Of a stretch of 64,000 bases of DNA, positions 45,853-55,020 are shown one piece after another. Position 1 is the stretch's first letter. The number at the start of each line of letters is the position of its first letter. This DNA comes from Poa pratensis. Lineage: Eukaryota > Streptophyta > Magnoliopsida > Poales > Poaceae. A program made the translations under genes and the position numbers. Under the pieces are notes generated by a model. The model made no database searches. It saw only the letters and a list, made by a program, of their open reading frames with translations, and was not told where the DNA came from. Location: NCBI GenBank assembly GCA_947311845.1, contig CAMZMU010000107.1, positions 41,607,172-41,671,171 of the forward strand, in the 5' to 3' direction.

Positions 45853-46726
45853 ACTAAACCAACTTTTGGTATCTGCTTGCTGAGTTGAATACGAATTTTG
45901 AACGAACCTCTTTGGTATTTGCTCTTGAAGGCGAAAGAGATTTGAGGTGGCATGATTTGCCGAACACGGCGAGCTGCCACGGCACACCAGAGTTGGAGAA
46001 GACGATGTCCAGCGAGCGGACCAGTGTGGATGTCACCCGATTTCTCAAATTTGGTGTGAGACTTTAAGACTTCATTAATCTAAATCGTGATGACTGTAAT
46101 TGATTTTACTTTTCTTTCAAAAAGGATGGAATGAACCTAACCTTTTTGCAAGTAATATAAGTGAGCATAGTGAAAAATTTCCACGAATTAACTTAAAGGC
46201 ACTCGTATCATTTATATGAGTTGGTGACTATTTTAGTGTATTGTTAAATTCGTGTAGAGTGGTACGGTTTCCTAATATATACTCCCTCCATCCCAAAATA
46301 CCGTGTCTTAAATTTTGGTTTGGAGGGAGTAGTTATCTTGACTAATAGAGCATATATGATATAACCGTGTATCTTTGGCGTAAGTAAACCATACATGGGA
46401 GGGTATATGAGGTGTTCACTAGTAGATCTATAATTATCAAATATCTCGACGGACGATGAAGATGAATTTCATGCAATAACAAAATGTGAAACGTTCAAAG
46501 GATATTTTCGAGCTAAGTCTCATTCTGGATGTCAGCCTCTAGAAGAGGAGCAGTTTGCGTGCACATGGTTGAACTGCTTATTCTTTTGCTACAATGTATG
46601 TAACCAAAGATGAAATTCTTGTATGATTTAGAATCGGAAACATGTGCCCGATTAGCATGGAGGAAGCAGATGTTTTCGTGCAACGTCAAGTTGGACTAAT
46701 GATTGGTTAGGGCACAGACTCAAATA
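45853..46726. other. Gene-free stretch with a 48-bp Stowaway remnant
   Basis: I recognise nothing here except the tiny MITE at 46282-46329. Confidence 0.4.
46282..46329. mobile_element. Minimal Stowaway element, 48 bp
   Basis: CTCCCTCCATCCCAAAAT and AATTTTGGTTTGGAGGGAG are facing ends separated by about a dozen bases, with TA at 46280-46281 and 46330-46331. It is an internal-deletion derivative reduced to little more than its terminal repeats. Confidence 0.75.
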
Positions 46727-47095
46727 CTCAATGCTACAGTCATCGAAGGTGTAGGTTCTTGCCTTGTGCTTGATCATCTATAGCTTGGCCTTATTTGCGT
46801 ATGTGTGGAGAATCTTGACACAAGTGAGGATGTCATCCATAAAAAAATGGCAAAGATTTTAGCGAGGCAGAACCTTCGGTTCCCCAGGTAGAGCAGGTTT
46901 ACTCTTCATAAAAAATCACTCGCCCGACAGTTGGGGCGTGTCAAAGCCTCCCCGCTGGCGCATCACCTTGGGCGTGGGCGCATCTCCATCAATAATAAGA
47001 GGAGACGTCAGGAGCTCAAGCGCGACGAGGTTTTCATGGTTGTTGTCAAGGAGGCCGAGGTAGAGGTTCTAGAGCTGAGGGACTCGCAAAGCATG
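46727..47095 (-). pseudogene. Inverted remnant of a DUF1668-type gene (3' third)
   Basis: On the minus strand the sequence follows the 3' part of the DUF1668-type genes at 48796 and 51726. Shared blocks include ACCATGAAAACCTCGTCGCG (the NPHNLVALEL region), GCTTGAGCTCCTGACGTC, CTGCTCTACCTGGGGAAC, GGTTCTGCCTCGC, CAAGCTATAGATGATCAAGC (a stop codon where the relatives have CTGCAG) and GCAAGAACC. There are several stops and indels. Only the last third is present, and it points opposite to the other two copies. It has no function as a gene. Confidence 0.75.
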
Positions 47096-47689
47096 TATGC
47101 TGGCTAGTGATCAACAACAAGATTTTGACACAAGTTAATCTGAATTGGGCAAAAGTGCTCGCTCATTTTCTTAATTGAAATTGGGATCGTTCTTTTAGGG
47201 CTCTTTCATAAAAAATGGAGCCAATCACATTCAAGTAATCCTAGCGTGTTAACCCACACTCATGCAAGTTTTTGCAACCAGCAAGGCTACAAGCCTACAA
47301 CAGGCGAGCTACATTCTATTTTCAGCATTTTTTTATGCATAGTGGTCGATGCATCGAACCCACCGCTTCGACATCATGGCATAGGTTGTCAGGCGAATGT
47401 CGGCAAAATAACTCATGCCATAGGTTGTAATTCATCGAATACTATATAGCAGGAAATGAGATTGACAACCGGAAGGGGAAGTCAAAGGATATACTCCCTT
47501 GGTATAAAAAATGATGTTGCTAAAATGTATGTATCTTGCACTATAAAATATGTCCCTAATACATCCATTTTATTGACATTTTTTCGGAATGAAGGGGTAG
47601 TATTTTTTTTCTGTCGGCCTAATTTGAAGTTTCGTGGGCAGACTCTTTAGGAAGTCTCGGTAGATCGAGGTTGTTTTGCTGCTATATTT
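47096..47689. other. Gene-free stretch upstream of the small gene
   Basis: AT-rich, nothing recognised apart from a CCCTTGGTATAAAAAATG block near 47490 that weakly resembles a MITE end. Confidence 0.35.
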
Positions 47690-47702
47690 GAAGGAAAGCC
47701 CA

Positions 47703-47730
47703 GCCATTTCGCAAAAAAAAAAAAAAAGAA
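47703..47730 (+). mobile_element. Extremely short retroposon: 28 bases with A-tail and 13-bp TSD
   Basis: GAAGGAAAGCCCA occurs at 47690-47702 and 47731-47743. Between them lie only GCCATTTCGC and an A-rich tail. This fits a severely 5'-truncated non-LTR retroposon insertion. Confidence 0.8.
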
Positions 47731-47832
47731 GAAGGAAAGCCCACCATGGAAAAAGGAACTCGTCTATGCTATGCTACGAGATCAATGCTCTAGATGTATT
47801 CCGACTCGGCTTCAACCAAGATCCTCCCAGCC

Positions 47833-47840
47833 TATATATA
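47833..47840 (+). promoter_or_regulatory. TATA box of the small gene
   Basis: CCTATATATACCC, 60 bases before the ATG at 47900. Placement suits a transcription start near 47865. Confidence 0.6.
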
Positions 47841-47899
47841 CCCACGTCACGCTCGGCAACATCAACGATCATAGTAGCAGGATCCCGTCGCATCCAGCC

Positions 47900-48267
47900 A
47901 TGAACGTCGTGAACGCCATAGCGGGGCTGGCCGTGTCCCTGCTAGCTGGCGCATCCCTAGGAAAAAATAAAGGACGACGCGATGACAATGCTTTCCACCT
48001 ACAACGTGTGAACGAGGGCGGCTGCCTGAATGATTTCATAACGGCGATGATCCAGTGCCACCCCGACGAGATCAAGAAGTGGAACCCAGACGGCGTTGTC
48101 GACGTGGAGGCGCGCGTCAAGGCCACGGAGGCACTCCACCGGAGCACCTGTACCCCCCCCCCCCCCCCCCCCCCCCGCGCATGGACCACGGACTCGACGA
48201 GGACCTCAAGCCATCCCCGGAGGAGGTCAAGAAGGAGAGCTCTCCTATAGGTGGTGGACTAGCATGA
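47900..48267 (+). CDS. Small protein of unknown function with poly-Pro tract, frame broken at poly-C
   Basis: I do not recognise this family. From the ATG at 47900 the protein has a hydrophobic N-terminal segment (MNVVNAIAGLAVSLLAGASL), then a charged middle (GGCLNDFITAMIQCHPDEIK, VDVEARVKATEALHRSTC). A C-only tract at about 48151-48176 encodes poly-Pro. After it, the frame that continues from the ATG gives an Arg-rich run of low plausibility. The next frame gives an acidic tail (MDHGLDEDLKPSPEEVKKES) and a stop at 48267, the likely native end. About 121 residues if the tract is one base off. A good TATA box at 47833 and a clean ATG context support a real gene. The poly-C run is a place where sequencing length errors are expected. 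Confidence 0.55.
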
Positions 48268-48795
48268 GGAGAAGCTAGTTGCGTTCGTACGTACCCCTAG
48301 TGATCCATGCATGCATGCCAATCGATTCCTTATGCATATCCGTATATGAGACATTATCACCACTTCTTTCCTGTCGTAGTACTAGTACTAGCTACCTTGT
48401 TATAGTTTTCTTTAGCAGAATCAAATATAAGGTGTACTTTCAGTTTGCGATCTGTTTTTTATTCTGAGAATTTTTAGTCACGCTCACGCGTTGGTCAATT
48501 TAGCAAGCTGAATCTCGAGTACTTACAAATGAGAGAACTTGGCAGAATAAAAAACAAATCTTGACCATCCATGTGCGTCAATCAAACGATCAAGATTCAT
48601 CTCTTCTACCCCACCCCCTACAGGAAAAAAAAAAGGAACATGATGGGCTGGGTCCTTGGTAATAATCAACGATGCATGATTGGGCCTACCCACGGAGGAT
48701 TTTAGTCACATCCGTCGCGCCTTGCGTTCTGATCGCCGCCGCCGCCGCAATCTTGATACGTCGCACCTTGAGCTCTTCGACCGGCGGTTCGGAAG

Positions 48796-49893
48796 ATGAT
48801 GCCCCGGCGGTTCCTGAACCTGGTGATGAAAGACTATCGGGTGGGCGGCTCGTACTGGCTGAGCCGCATGAAGCCCGAGGAGAACCTCTTCTACTCCTCC
48901 GCCAAGGAGGCAGTGGCGCAAGATGCGCTGCAGAGGCGGGTCGCACACAGGAAGATGCCGGAGAGCACGCTGGAGCTTCCCTCGCCGAGGATCAGGTTCA
49001 GATCATCCTACGCGCTGGATTCAACGCTCGCTTTCTTGCCTTTCAACGGGGGGATCGCTGGCAGCAGGGTCGTCGTGGCCGACTCCGGCGGGGGCACCCT
49101 CCTCTACGACGCCGACGATGGCTCCACCGAGATTCTGCCCCCCATCAACGATGGTGACAAGTGGCTTACCCCCGTCTCCTTGTGCGTCACCGACCCCAAG
49201 AAGAACGCCGCTCGCGCCGACGCTCTCTACGCCATCGACCGGAGTACCTCGGCCAACTTCAAGTCTCTAGCCTACTGCAACGATGCGAACGTGATGGCTT
49301 GGCGCTGGCGCGACCTACCACACCCGCCCTACTTGTCAAGCGGCGAAGAAGATCGGGCCATCAAGTCCCACACGCTGCTTGCCGACGGCAAAACCATCTG
49401 CTTCTCCGGCGGGTTTGGAACCTACTGCTTCGACACCGACAGCCAGGAGTGGACAAAGGCCGGCGCCTGGACGCTGCCGTTCCATGGACGTGCCTTGCAA
49501 GTCCCCGAGCTCTACAACCTCCACTTCGGCTTCCATGAGAACAACCCTGACAACATCGTTGCGCTTGAGCTCTCGACTCCTCTCGACCATGCGGATGCGC
49601 CGCCCAAGGTTCTGCTCCAGTGGCGAGGCTTCATCCCGCCGCACCCGGACGAGTGGTTGCTCATGGAAAGCAGCCTGCTGTACCTGGGGAACTTTAGATT
49701 CTGTATCGCCAAATGGTTTGCCATCTACTACCACGGCTCTACCTTTGAAGGGGAGAAACTTGTTGACACGGCAGCTGTGCTCACTGGTATGGAGATTGTC
49801 AACGGACAGGGAAATAAACACAAGCTGCAGATGGTCAAGCACAGGACCAGAACCTTCATCGTCGAAGGCTGTAACCTTGAGGCCGTGATCTAA
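48796..49893 (+). CDS. DUF1668-type grass protein, copy 1 (intact)
   Basis: Single-exon gene of 365 residues starting MMPRRFLNLVMKDYRVGGSY, typical of the grass-expanded DUF1668 family (proteins of unknown function opening with RRFLNLV and a propeller-like body). Conserved-looking strands are KPEENLFYSSAKEA, SRVVVADSGGGTLLYDADDG, KWLTPVSLCVTDPKKNAARA, DGKTICFSGGFGTYCFDTDS, QEWTKAGAWTLPFHGRALQV and SSLLYLGNFRFCIAKW. It has no signal peptide or membrane span. It lies 1.8 kb before a second copy in the same orientation (51726) and 1.7 kb after an inverted remnant (46727). The family label is from memory of its opening motif and could be another propeller DUF. The start is fixed by the conserved leader GACCGGCGG...GAAGATGATG shared by both copies. 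Confidence 0.8.
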   Translation: MMPRRFLNLVMKDYRVGGSYWLSRMKPEENLFYSSAKEAVAQDALQRRVAHRKMPESTLELPSPRIRFRSSYALDSTLAFLPFNGGIAGSRVVVADSGGGTLLYDADDGSTEILPPINDGDKWLTPVSLCVTDPKKNAARADALYAIDRSTSANFKSLAYCNDANVMAWRWRDLPHPPYLSSGEEDRAIKSHTLLADGKTICFSGGFGTYCFDTDSQEWTKAGAWTLPFHGRALQVPELYNLHFGFHENNPDNIVALELSTPLDHADAPPKVLLQWRGFIPPHPDEWLLMESSLLYLGNFRFCIAKWFAIYYHGSTFEGEKLVDTAAVLTGMEIVNGQGNKHKLQMVKHRTRTFIVEGCNLEAVI

Positions 49894-51522
49894 CTGTTGA
49901 GTTTTGGACACTCAAGTTCAGTTACAGAACAACAATGTCCTACACAATATGTGTACAGCTCCATTTGTTGCTCTGATAGATAAGAGGAATTTAGGTTCAC
50001 TCTAATTTATGGTCGAACACTAGTACTGCTAGCATAAATTTGCACTCTTCCATTGATCTGGGAATTCTGCAGAGAGTATTGATAGATAAGAAGAAGCTAC
50101 AACTTCCATCGTTGCAATATGAAACTTTCACCGGTGATTATTAGATATACAAACATAAATACATTGCAGCGCGCCTTCGGCTCATTCAAGTATTATCGGT
50201 CGTCGGTATGTGGTACAAGGACCTATTTTTAACTTTTAGTTTCCTTATAATACTACTTATTAATAGATGGATGAGCATGTTAAACAAATCGTAAACACGT
50301 ATCACCGATACATTTACAGCTTTGAGGCTAGTTATATTATAGAAACTCTTTGTGAACTCAACATATGATATGATATGTGATGGTTCCTCATTAATTGGCA
50401 ACAAGCCAGGTCAACAAACACAAGCTCTATTACAGAATAAAATAGCACAAACCCAAGTACTACTGCTAATTAAAACCATACCAAGAGCAACTTCTTCACT
50501 TGTAGCTTTCTGGCTTTTGTGCTGGGCCTTCAAGAAGAATGATAAAGAGCGGAAAACTGATAAAAATATTGTTGAGTGCATTGTACAACATCGGATTCAA
50601 ATGCTTGCAAACCGAATCCTTGTGATAGTCCGATGGAGAAGCGCTTGGCTGGTGGGAGTAAAGCTACGCAACATAGGAAACATGACCAAAACGAAGCAAA
50701 CCAGAGGGAGGCGTTGACCTTGCCACACACTAGGCTTTGTCACATGCTCCACCGCTTGGTTCCGTCCCTCGGTCACAACTAGGTCACCTCGAGCGCCATC
50801 GTTGCGTCACGTCTAAATGTGGGGAGAGAGCGAGTGGTAGTGTTTTCTCTAAGTGCCTAGCATCTATATACCACATGATTTAACAACGGGCTATTGAAGA
50901 CGTGAGTTGGAATATACTACATATTGGAAACGTAGATATAATGGCAGGCCTCGTCAGCCACACACAACTACAAATAATCGTGGGATTTCTCGCTGTCGTT
51001 GCCACAACGGTGTGTTCTCAGAGTCGTTATATACTAGTGATGTCCTTACAGGATCATGTTTTGAAGAACTCATCGTGAGAAACACAATTGAAAAAATATA
51101 TTCATATTCGACAATCGGTTTAAAAGCAGTGCATTTTTTATTCTTTTTGGAACCATTAAATTTGCATTTCGGTTTTATAAACGTACAAGTAGATTGGTAT
51201 TTTCAAAATTAGATATGCCGTTTGAATTTTCTTGAAACTGTAAGTGCTCTTTGATTTTTATTATTTTTGCTATCGTATTAATACTTCCCACATTCCAGCA
51301 ATTTTCATGTTTATATTTTAAACACGAGAAAAACTTAGAGATTTGAGGGAATGGACAACAACCCTTCCGTACAAAGAGCAATAGATATTAGATAAGCTGC
51401 AAAAATAAGGAACAAAAGAGGAGACGTGATGGTGAATTGGTGATGGGCTCGGGTCCTCGATAATATTCCACCATGTTTGGGCCAACCCACGGACGAAGGC
51501 CACATCGCATCGCACACAAACT
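49894..51522. other. Spacer between the two DUF1668-type genes
   Basis: AT-rich, with no gene, RNA gene or terminal repeats I can support. Confidence 0.4.
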
Positions 51523-51537
51523 TACAAAGAGCAGAGC

Positions 51538-51613
51538 CAGATGGCGTTTGTATTCCCCATGTTTTGAATTCTGAATAATTAGGCAGGTTGATTCTCAAAA
51601 AAAAAAAAAAAAA
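51538..51613 (+). mobile_element. Short retroposon, 76 bases, 15-bp TSD
   Basis: TACAAAGAGCAGAGC is duplicated at 51523-51537 and 51614-51628. The insert ends GATTCTC followed by an A17 run directly before the second copy. It is a strongly 5'-truncated non-LTR retroposon. It landed about 110 bases before the start codon of DUF1668 copy 2. Confidence 0.88.
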
Positions 51614-51725
51614 TACAAAGAGCAGAGCGGCTAAACTTATCGCCGCCGCCGGCGACGCTGTAATCTTGATCGGTCGCACCTGTAGTTTGAGGCCTTCTTG
51701 CATCTTTGACCGGCGGCCGGAGAAG

Positions 51726-52798
51726 ATGATGGCCCGACGGTTTCTGAACCTGGTGATGATGGAGGGCGGCTCCTACGGCTGAGCCGCGTGAAGCCCGAGA
51801 AGAACCTCTTCTACCCCTCCGCCAAAGAAGCACTGGTGCAAGAATCGCAGGAAAGGCGGGTCAGATACAAGCAGATGTTAGAGAGCACCCTGGAGCTTCC
51901 CTCGCCGGAGTTCAGGTTCAGATCATCTCGCGCGCTCGACTCCACGCTCAGTGTACTGCCTTTCTACGGGCTCGCTGGCGGCGAGGGCAGCAGGGTCGTC
52001 GTGGTCGACTCGGGCGGGGGCACCCTCTTGTACCACGCTGACGATAGCTCCGCCGAGATCCTGCCCCCCATCGACGAGGGTGACAAGTGGCTTACCCCCA
52101 TCTCCTTGTGCGTCACTAGCCCAAAGAAGAACGCCGTTCGCCCCGACGCTATCTACGCCATCAACCGGGCCAACTCGGCTAACTTCACGTCTCTCGCCTA
52201 CTGCAACGCGCCGGACGAGATGGCTTGGCGCTGGAGCCACCTACCAAACCCACCCTACATCTCAAGTGCCATAAAAGATCGCACCATCAAGTCCCACATG
52301 CTGCTCGCCGACGGCAAGACCATTTGCTTCTCCGGCAGCGGCTTTGGCACCTACTGCTTCGACGCCGACACCGAGGAGTGGACCAAGGCCGGCAGCTGGA
52401 AGCTACCCTTCGACGGGCTTGCCCTGAAAGTCCCCGAGCTATACAACCTCCACTTCGGCTTCCATGGAAGCAACCCTCACAACCTCGTCGCGCTTGAGCT
52501 CCCGTCTCCTCTTGATCATCGGCCCAAGGTTCTGCACAACTGGCCAGGTGTCTACCCGCCGCGCAGCAATCAGTGGTCGCTCATGGAAAAAAGCCTGCTT
52601 TACCTGGGGAACCACAGGTTCTGCATCGCCAAGTGGTTTTCCATCTACGATGGACGGTCTATGTATGAAAGCGAGCTTCTTGACATGGTAACCGTCCTCA
52701 CTGGTGTGGAGATTTTGGACGAACATGAAAATAAAGACAAGCTGCAGATGGTCAAGCACAAGACGAGAACATTCCGTAACCTCGAGTCTGTGATTTAA
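51726..52798 (+). CDS. DUF1668-type grass protein, copy 2, one-base frameshift
   Basis: Tandem paralogue of the gene at 48796, with matching strands throughout (SRVVVVDSGGGTLLYHADDS, KWLTPISLCVTSPKKNAVRP, DGKTICFSGSGFGTYCFDAD, LHFGFHGSNPHNLVALELPS, LLYLGNHRFCIAKWFSIYDG). It starts MMARRFLNLVMMEGGSYG, then hits a stop. Compared with copy 1 (TACTGGCTGAGCC) this copy reads TACGGCTGAGCC near 51774-51780, one T fewer. Adding that base would join the start to the long frame ending at 52798 and give about 357 residues. Copy 2 also lacks the DYRV residues of copy 1. It is a pseudogene by one event, or an error in the sequence; the rest is under no visible decay. Confidence 0.78.
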
Positions 52799-52870
52799 GC
52801 GCACTCAACTACTGTTTCAGAGCAACATTGTCCTAGATCGCTCCATTTGTTTCTTTCATAGATGAGAGAA

Positions 52871-53406
52871 ACTTTTTTATTTTGATAAAGGGAATGTATT
52901 AATATCACAAAGATACCAATTACACTCGAGCTCTGCACCAATAAAATGTCATAAAAGACATACATGATTCACATAGTCTAAAAGAGAACATAAAACAAAA
53001 GGACACGCTGGGGTAGTTAACTCCTTGCATGAGCAGCCCCACAAACCACCACCAGAGACAACACCCGGAATAAAAAAGTTATCCAAAAGCGACGCCTCCA
53101 AGAAAGGAAACAGTACACAATCACCATCGTCGCCCGATCGAAAATCTTAGGTTTTCACCTTGGACAAAGTCCGAGCTCTCAAAACAATGTCTTAAGCATC
53201 TACAAAGTCCGGGGGGACTTGCTCACCATTCAACATCATCCTAGTATTACTAGACGAATGGGATAATCGCCAAAATTTTATAAAATCTCGGTCCAAAATC
53301 TACTCGACTCAACACCTCAAAGACTAGTGCTCAAGAACCCGAATTGGAGGTGTGTGCGATGTCAACCTTGAGCATCTCCCCTACACGAAGTTATCATGGA
53401 TGAAAA
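52871..53406 (-). repeat. Dispersed repeat, copy A (possible retroposon 52874-53689)
   Basis: It starts ACTTTTTTATTTTGATAAAG and contains GAGCAGCCCCACAAACCACC, CCAAAAGCGACGCCTCCAAG and ATCGAAAATCTTAGGTTTTC. The T-rich start suggests an A-tail of a minus-strand retroposon. AGAGAAACT occurs at 52865-52873 and 53690-53698 and may be its TSD. The partner copy is at 54145. Confidence 0.65.
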
Positions 53407-54144
53407 CTTTGGACATATCAAGCGCATACCAGCAAGTTGAAGAATCACAATGAAGCACTAAGAAAGTGTATAAGGCTCAATAAATCCCTCATTGCAAGCC
53501 TTGAGCCTAATACTAAAAGAAGAGACATAAAAAAGTGCGCAGTTGAACAAACAAGACCCAATAAGGAAAATATAAAAATAGTGAACAATGCAAAATTTGA
53601 AGTCTACAAAACTTGTCTGATTTTGTTATTTTTGTGTAGCCCAGAATATGAGTTATTTCAAGTTGATAAGAATTCAAATCTAACAAGCAAGAGAAACTAA
53701 AGCACTTTGAACCTAGACATAGAAACTCAACATAAGAAGAGGTCTGTTCGAAAAGAAGGTTCACAACTGCCCCCGCCAAATGCCGCGGAGAAAGAAAATG
53801 ATCACATAAGATGTGGGCAAAGCATCAATGGAGAATGAGAAGCTTTTAAAAATGCTCATGGTAGCATTCCTGATTCTCATCTTCAAAGGATCATTCACAA
53901 GACAAAGTAAAATGTGCGTCACGAGAAGAATCATATATTGTGAAAGTATAAGTCCAAATACTTACCTAAGAATAGTAACTTCACCACGAGGAAGCCTCAA
54001 AAGGCACTAGTTACTCAAGAAGAGTACATCTCCAACGATGATGAAGAAGATTAAGACGGTGAGAAAGTCATGACTAGAAGCCCGTTGAGCGCCAATACAC
54101 ACAACATGGTGAAACGAGGTCCCCCTGCGTTGCCACACCGGGAG
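53407..54144. other. Sequence between the two dispersed repeat copies
   Basis: AT-rich and purine-biased, with short open frames (for example from 53437) that resemble no protein I know. Probably transposon-derived. Confidence 0.35.
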
Positions 54145-54682
54145 ACTTTTTTATTTTGATAAAGGGAATGTATTAATATCACAAAGATATCAATTACACC
54201 CGGACTCTGCACCAATAAAATGTCATAAAAGACATCCAGGATTCACACAACCTAAAAGAAAAAATGAAACAAAAGGACCCGCCACGATAAATAAATCCTC
54301 GCATGAGCAGCCCCACAAACCACCACCAGAGACAACACCCGGAATAAAAAAAAGGTTATCCAAAAGCGACGCCTCCAAGAAAGGAAACAGTACACACGCA
54401 CCATCGTCGCCCGATCGAAAATCTTAGGTTTTCACCCTGGACAAAGTCCGAGCTCTCAAAACAATGTCTTAAGCATCTACAAAGTCCGGGGGACTTGCTC
54501 ACCATTCAACATCATCCTAGTATTACTAGATGAATGGGATAATCGCCAAATTTTTATAAAATTTCGGTCCAAAATCTACTCGACTCAACACTTCAAAGAT
54601 TAGTGCTCAAGAACCCGAATTGGAGGTGTGTGCGATGTCAGCCTGGAGCATCATCCCAACACGAAGTTACCATGGATGAAAA
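54145..54682 (-). repeat. Dispersed repeat, copy B
   Basis: Closely similar to 52871-53406 along its length, in the same orientation, starting at the same ACTTTTTTATTTTGATAAAG. Homology stops after CATGGATGAAAA. It lies just upstream of PPR4. Confidence 0.85.
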
Positions 54683-54709
54683 GAACAATCAAATTAATTT
54701 CAAATCTAT

Positions 54710-54925
54710 GTGGTCCATACATATCGAGTTTCATATCAAGTTTTTGGATCTATGGATGTGATATTTGTGCTCTGACGATTTGTTTTATGGTTTCGCTATT
54801 TCTAACTCAGAGTGAGAATTAAGTTATAGCTCAGCGTCGCTACATGTATGTAGCTACATATATTGAGTTTTGGATTTATGGATGTGATGATGTTTGTGCT
54901 CTCATGATTTTGCTTTTTCAAAGTA
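54710..54925 (+). promoter_or_regulatory. PPR4 proximal upstream region with a diverged duplication
   Basis: TTTTGGATCTATGGATGTGAT (near 54738) and TTTTGGATTTATGGATGTGAT (near 54870) are each followed by TTTGTGCTCT and GATTTTG-like sequence, a direct duplication about 130 bases apart just before the gene. No TATA box was fixed. Confidence 0.5.
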
Positions 54926-55020
54926 GTCCTCGCCGCCCCCGCCTTATCCTCCGTCCGTCGCTGCGATTGCATCGTCTTCCTCCTCCGGGCAATCGCCATT
55001 CCTGGTCGACGGCAGGAGCA

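Noticed and set aside
52871..54682. Pair of direct repeats considered as LTRs of one retrotransposon
   Set aside because: Ends are not TG...CA, there is no primer-binding site or polypurine tract, and the space between is only about 740 bases without gag or pol.
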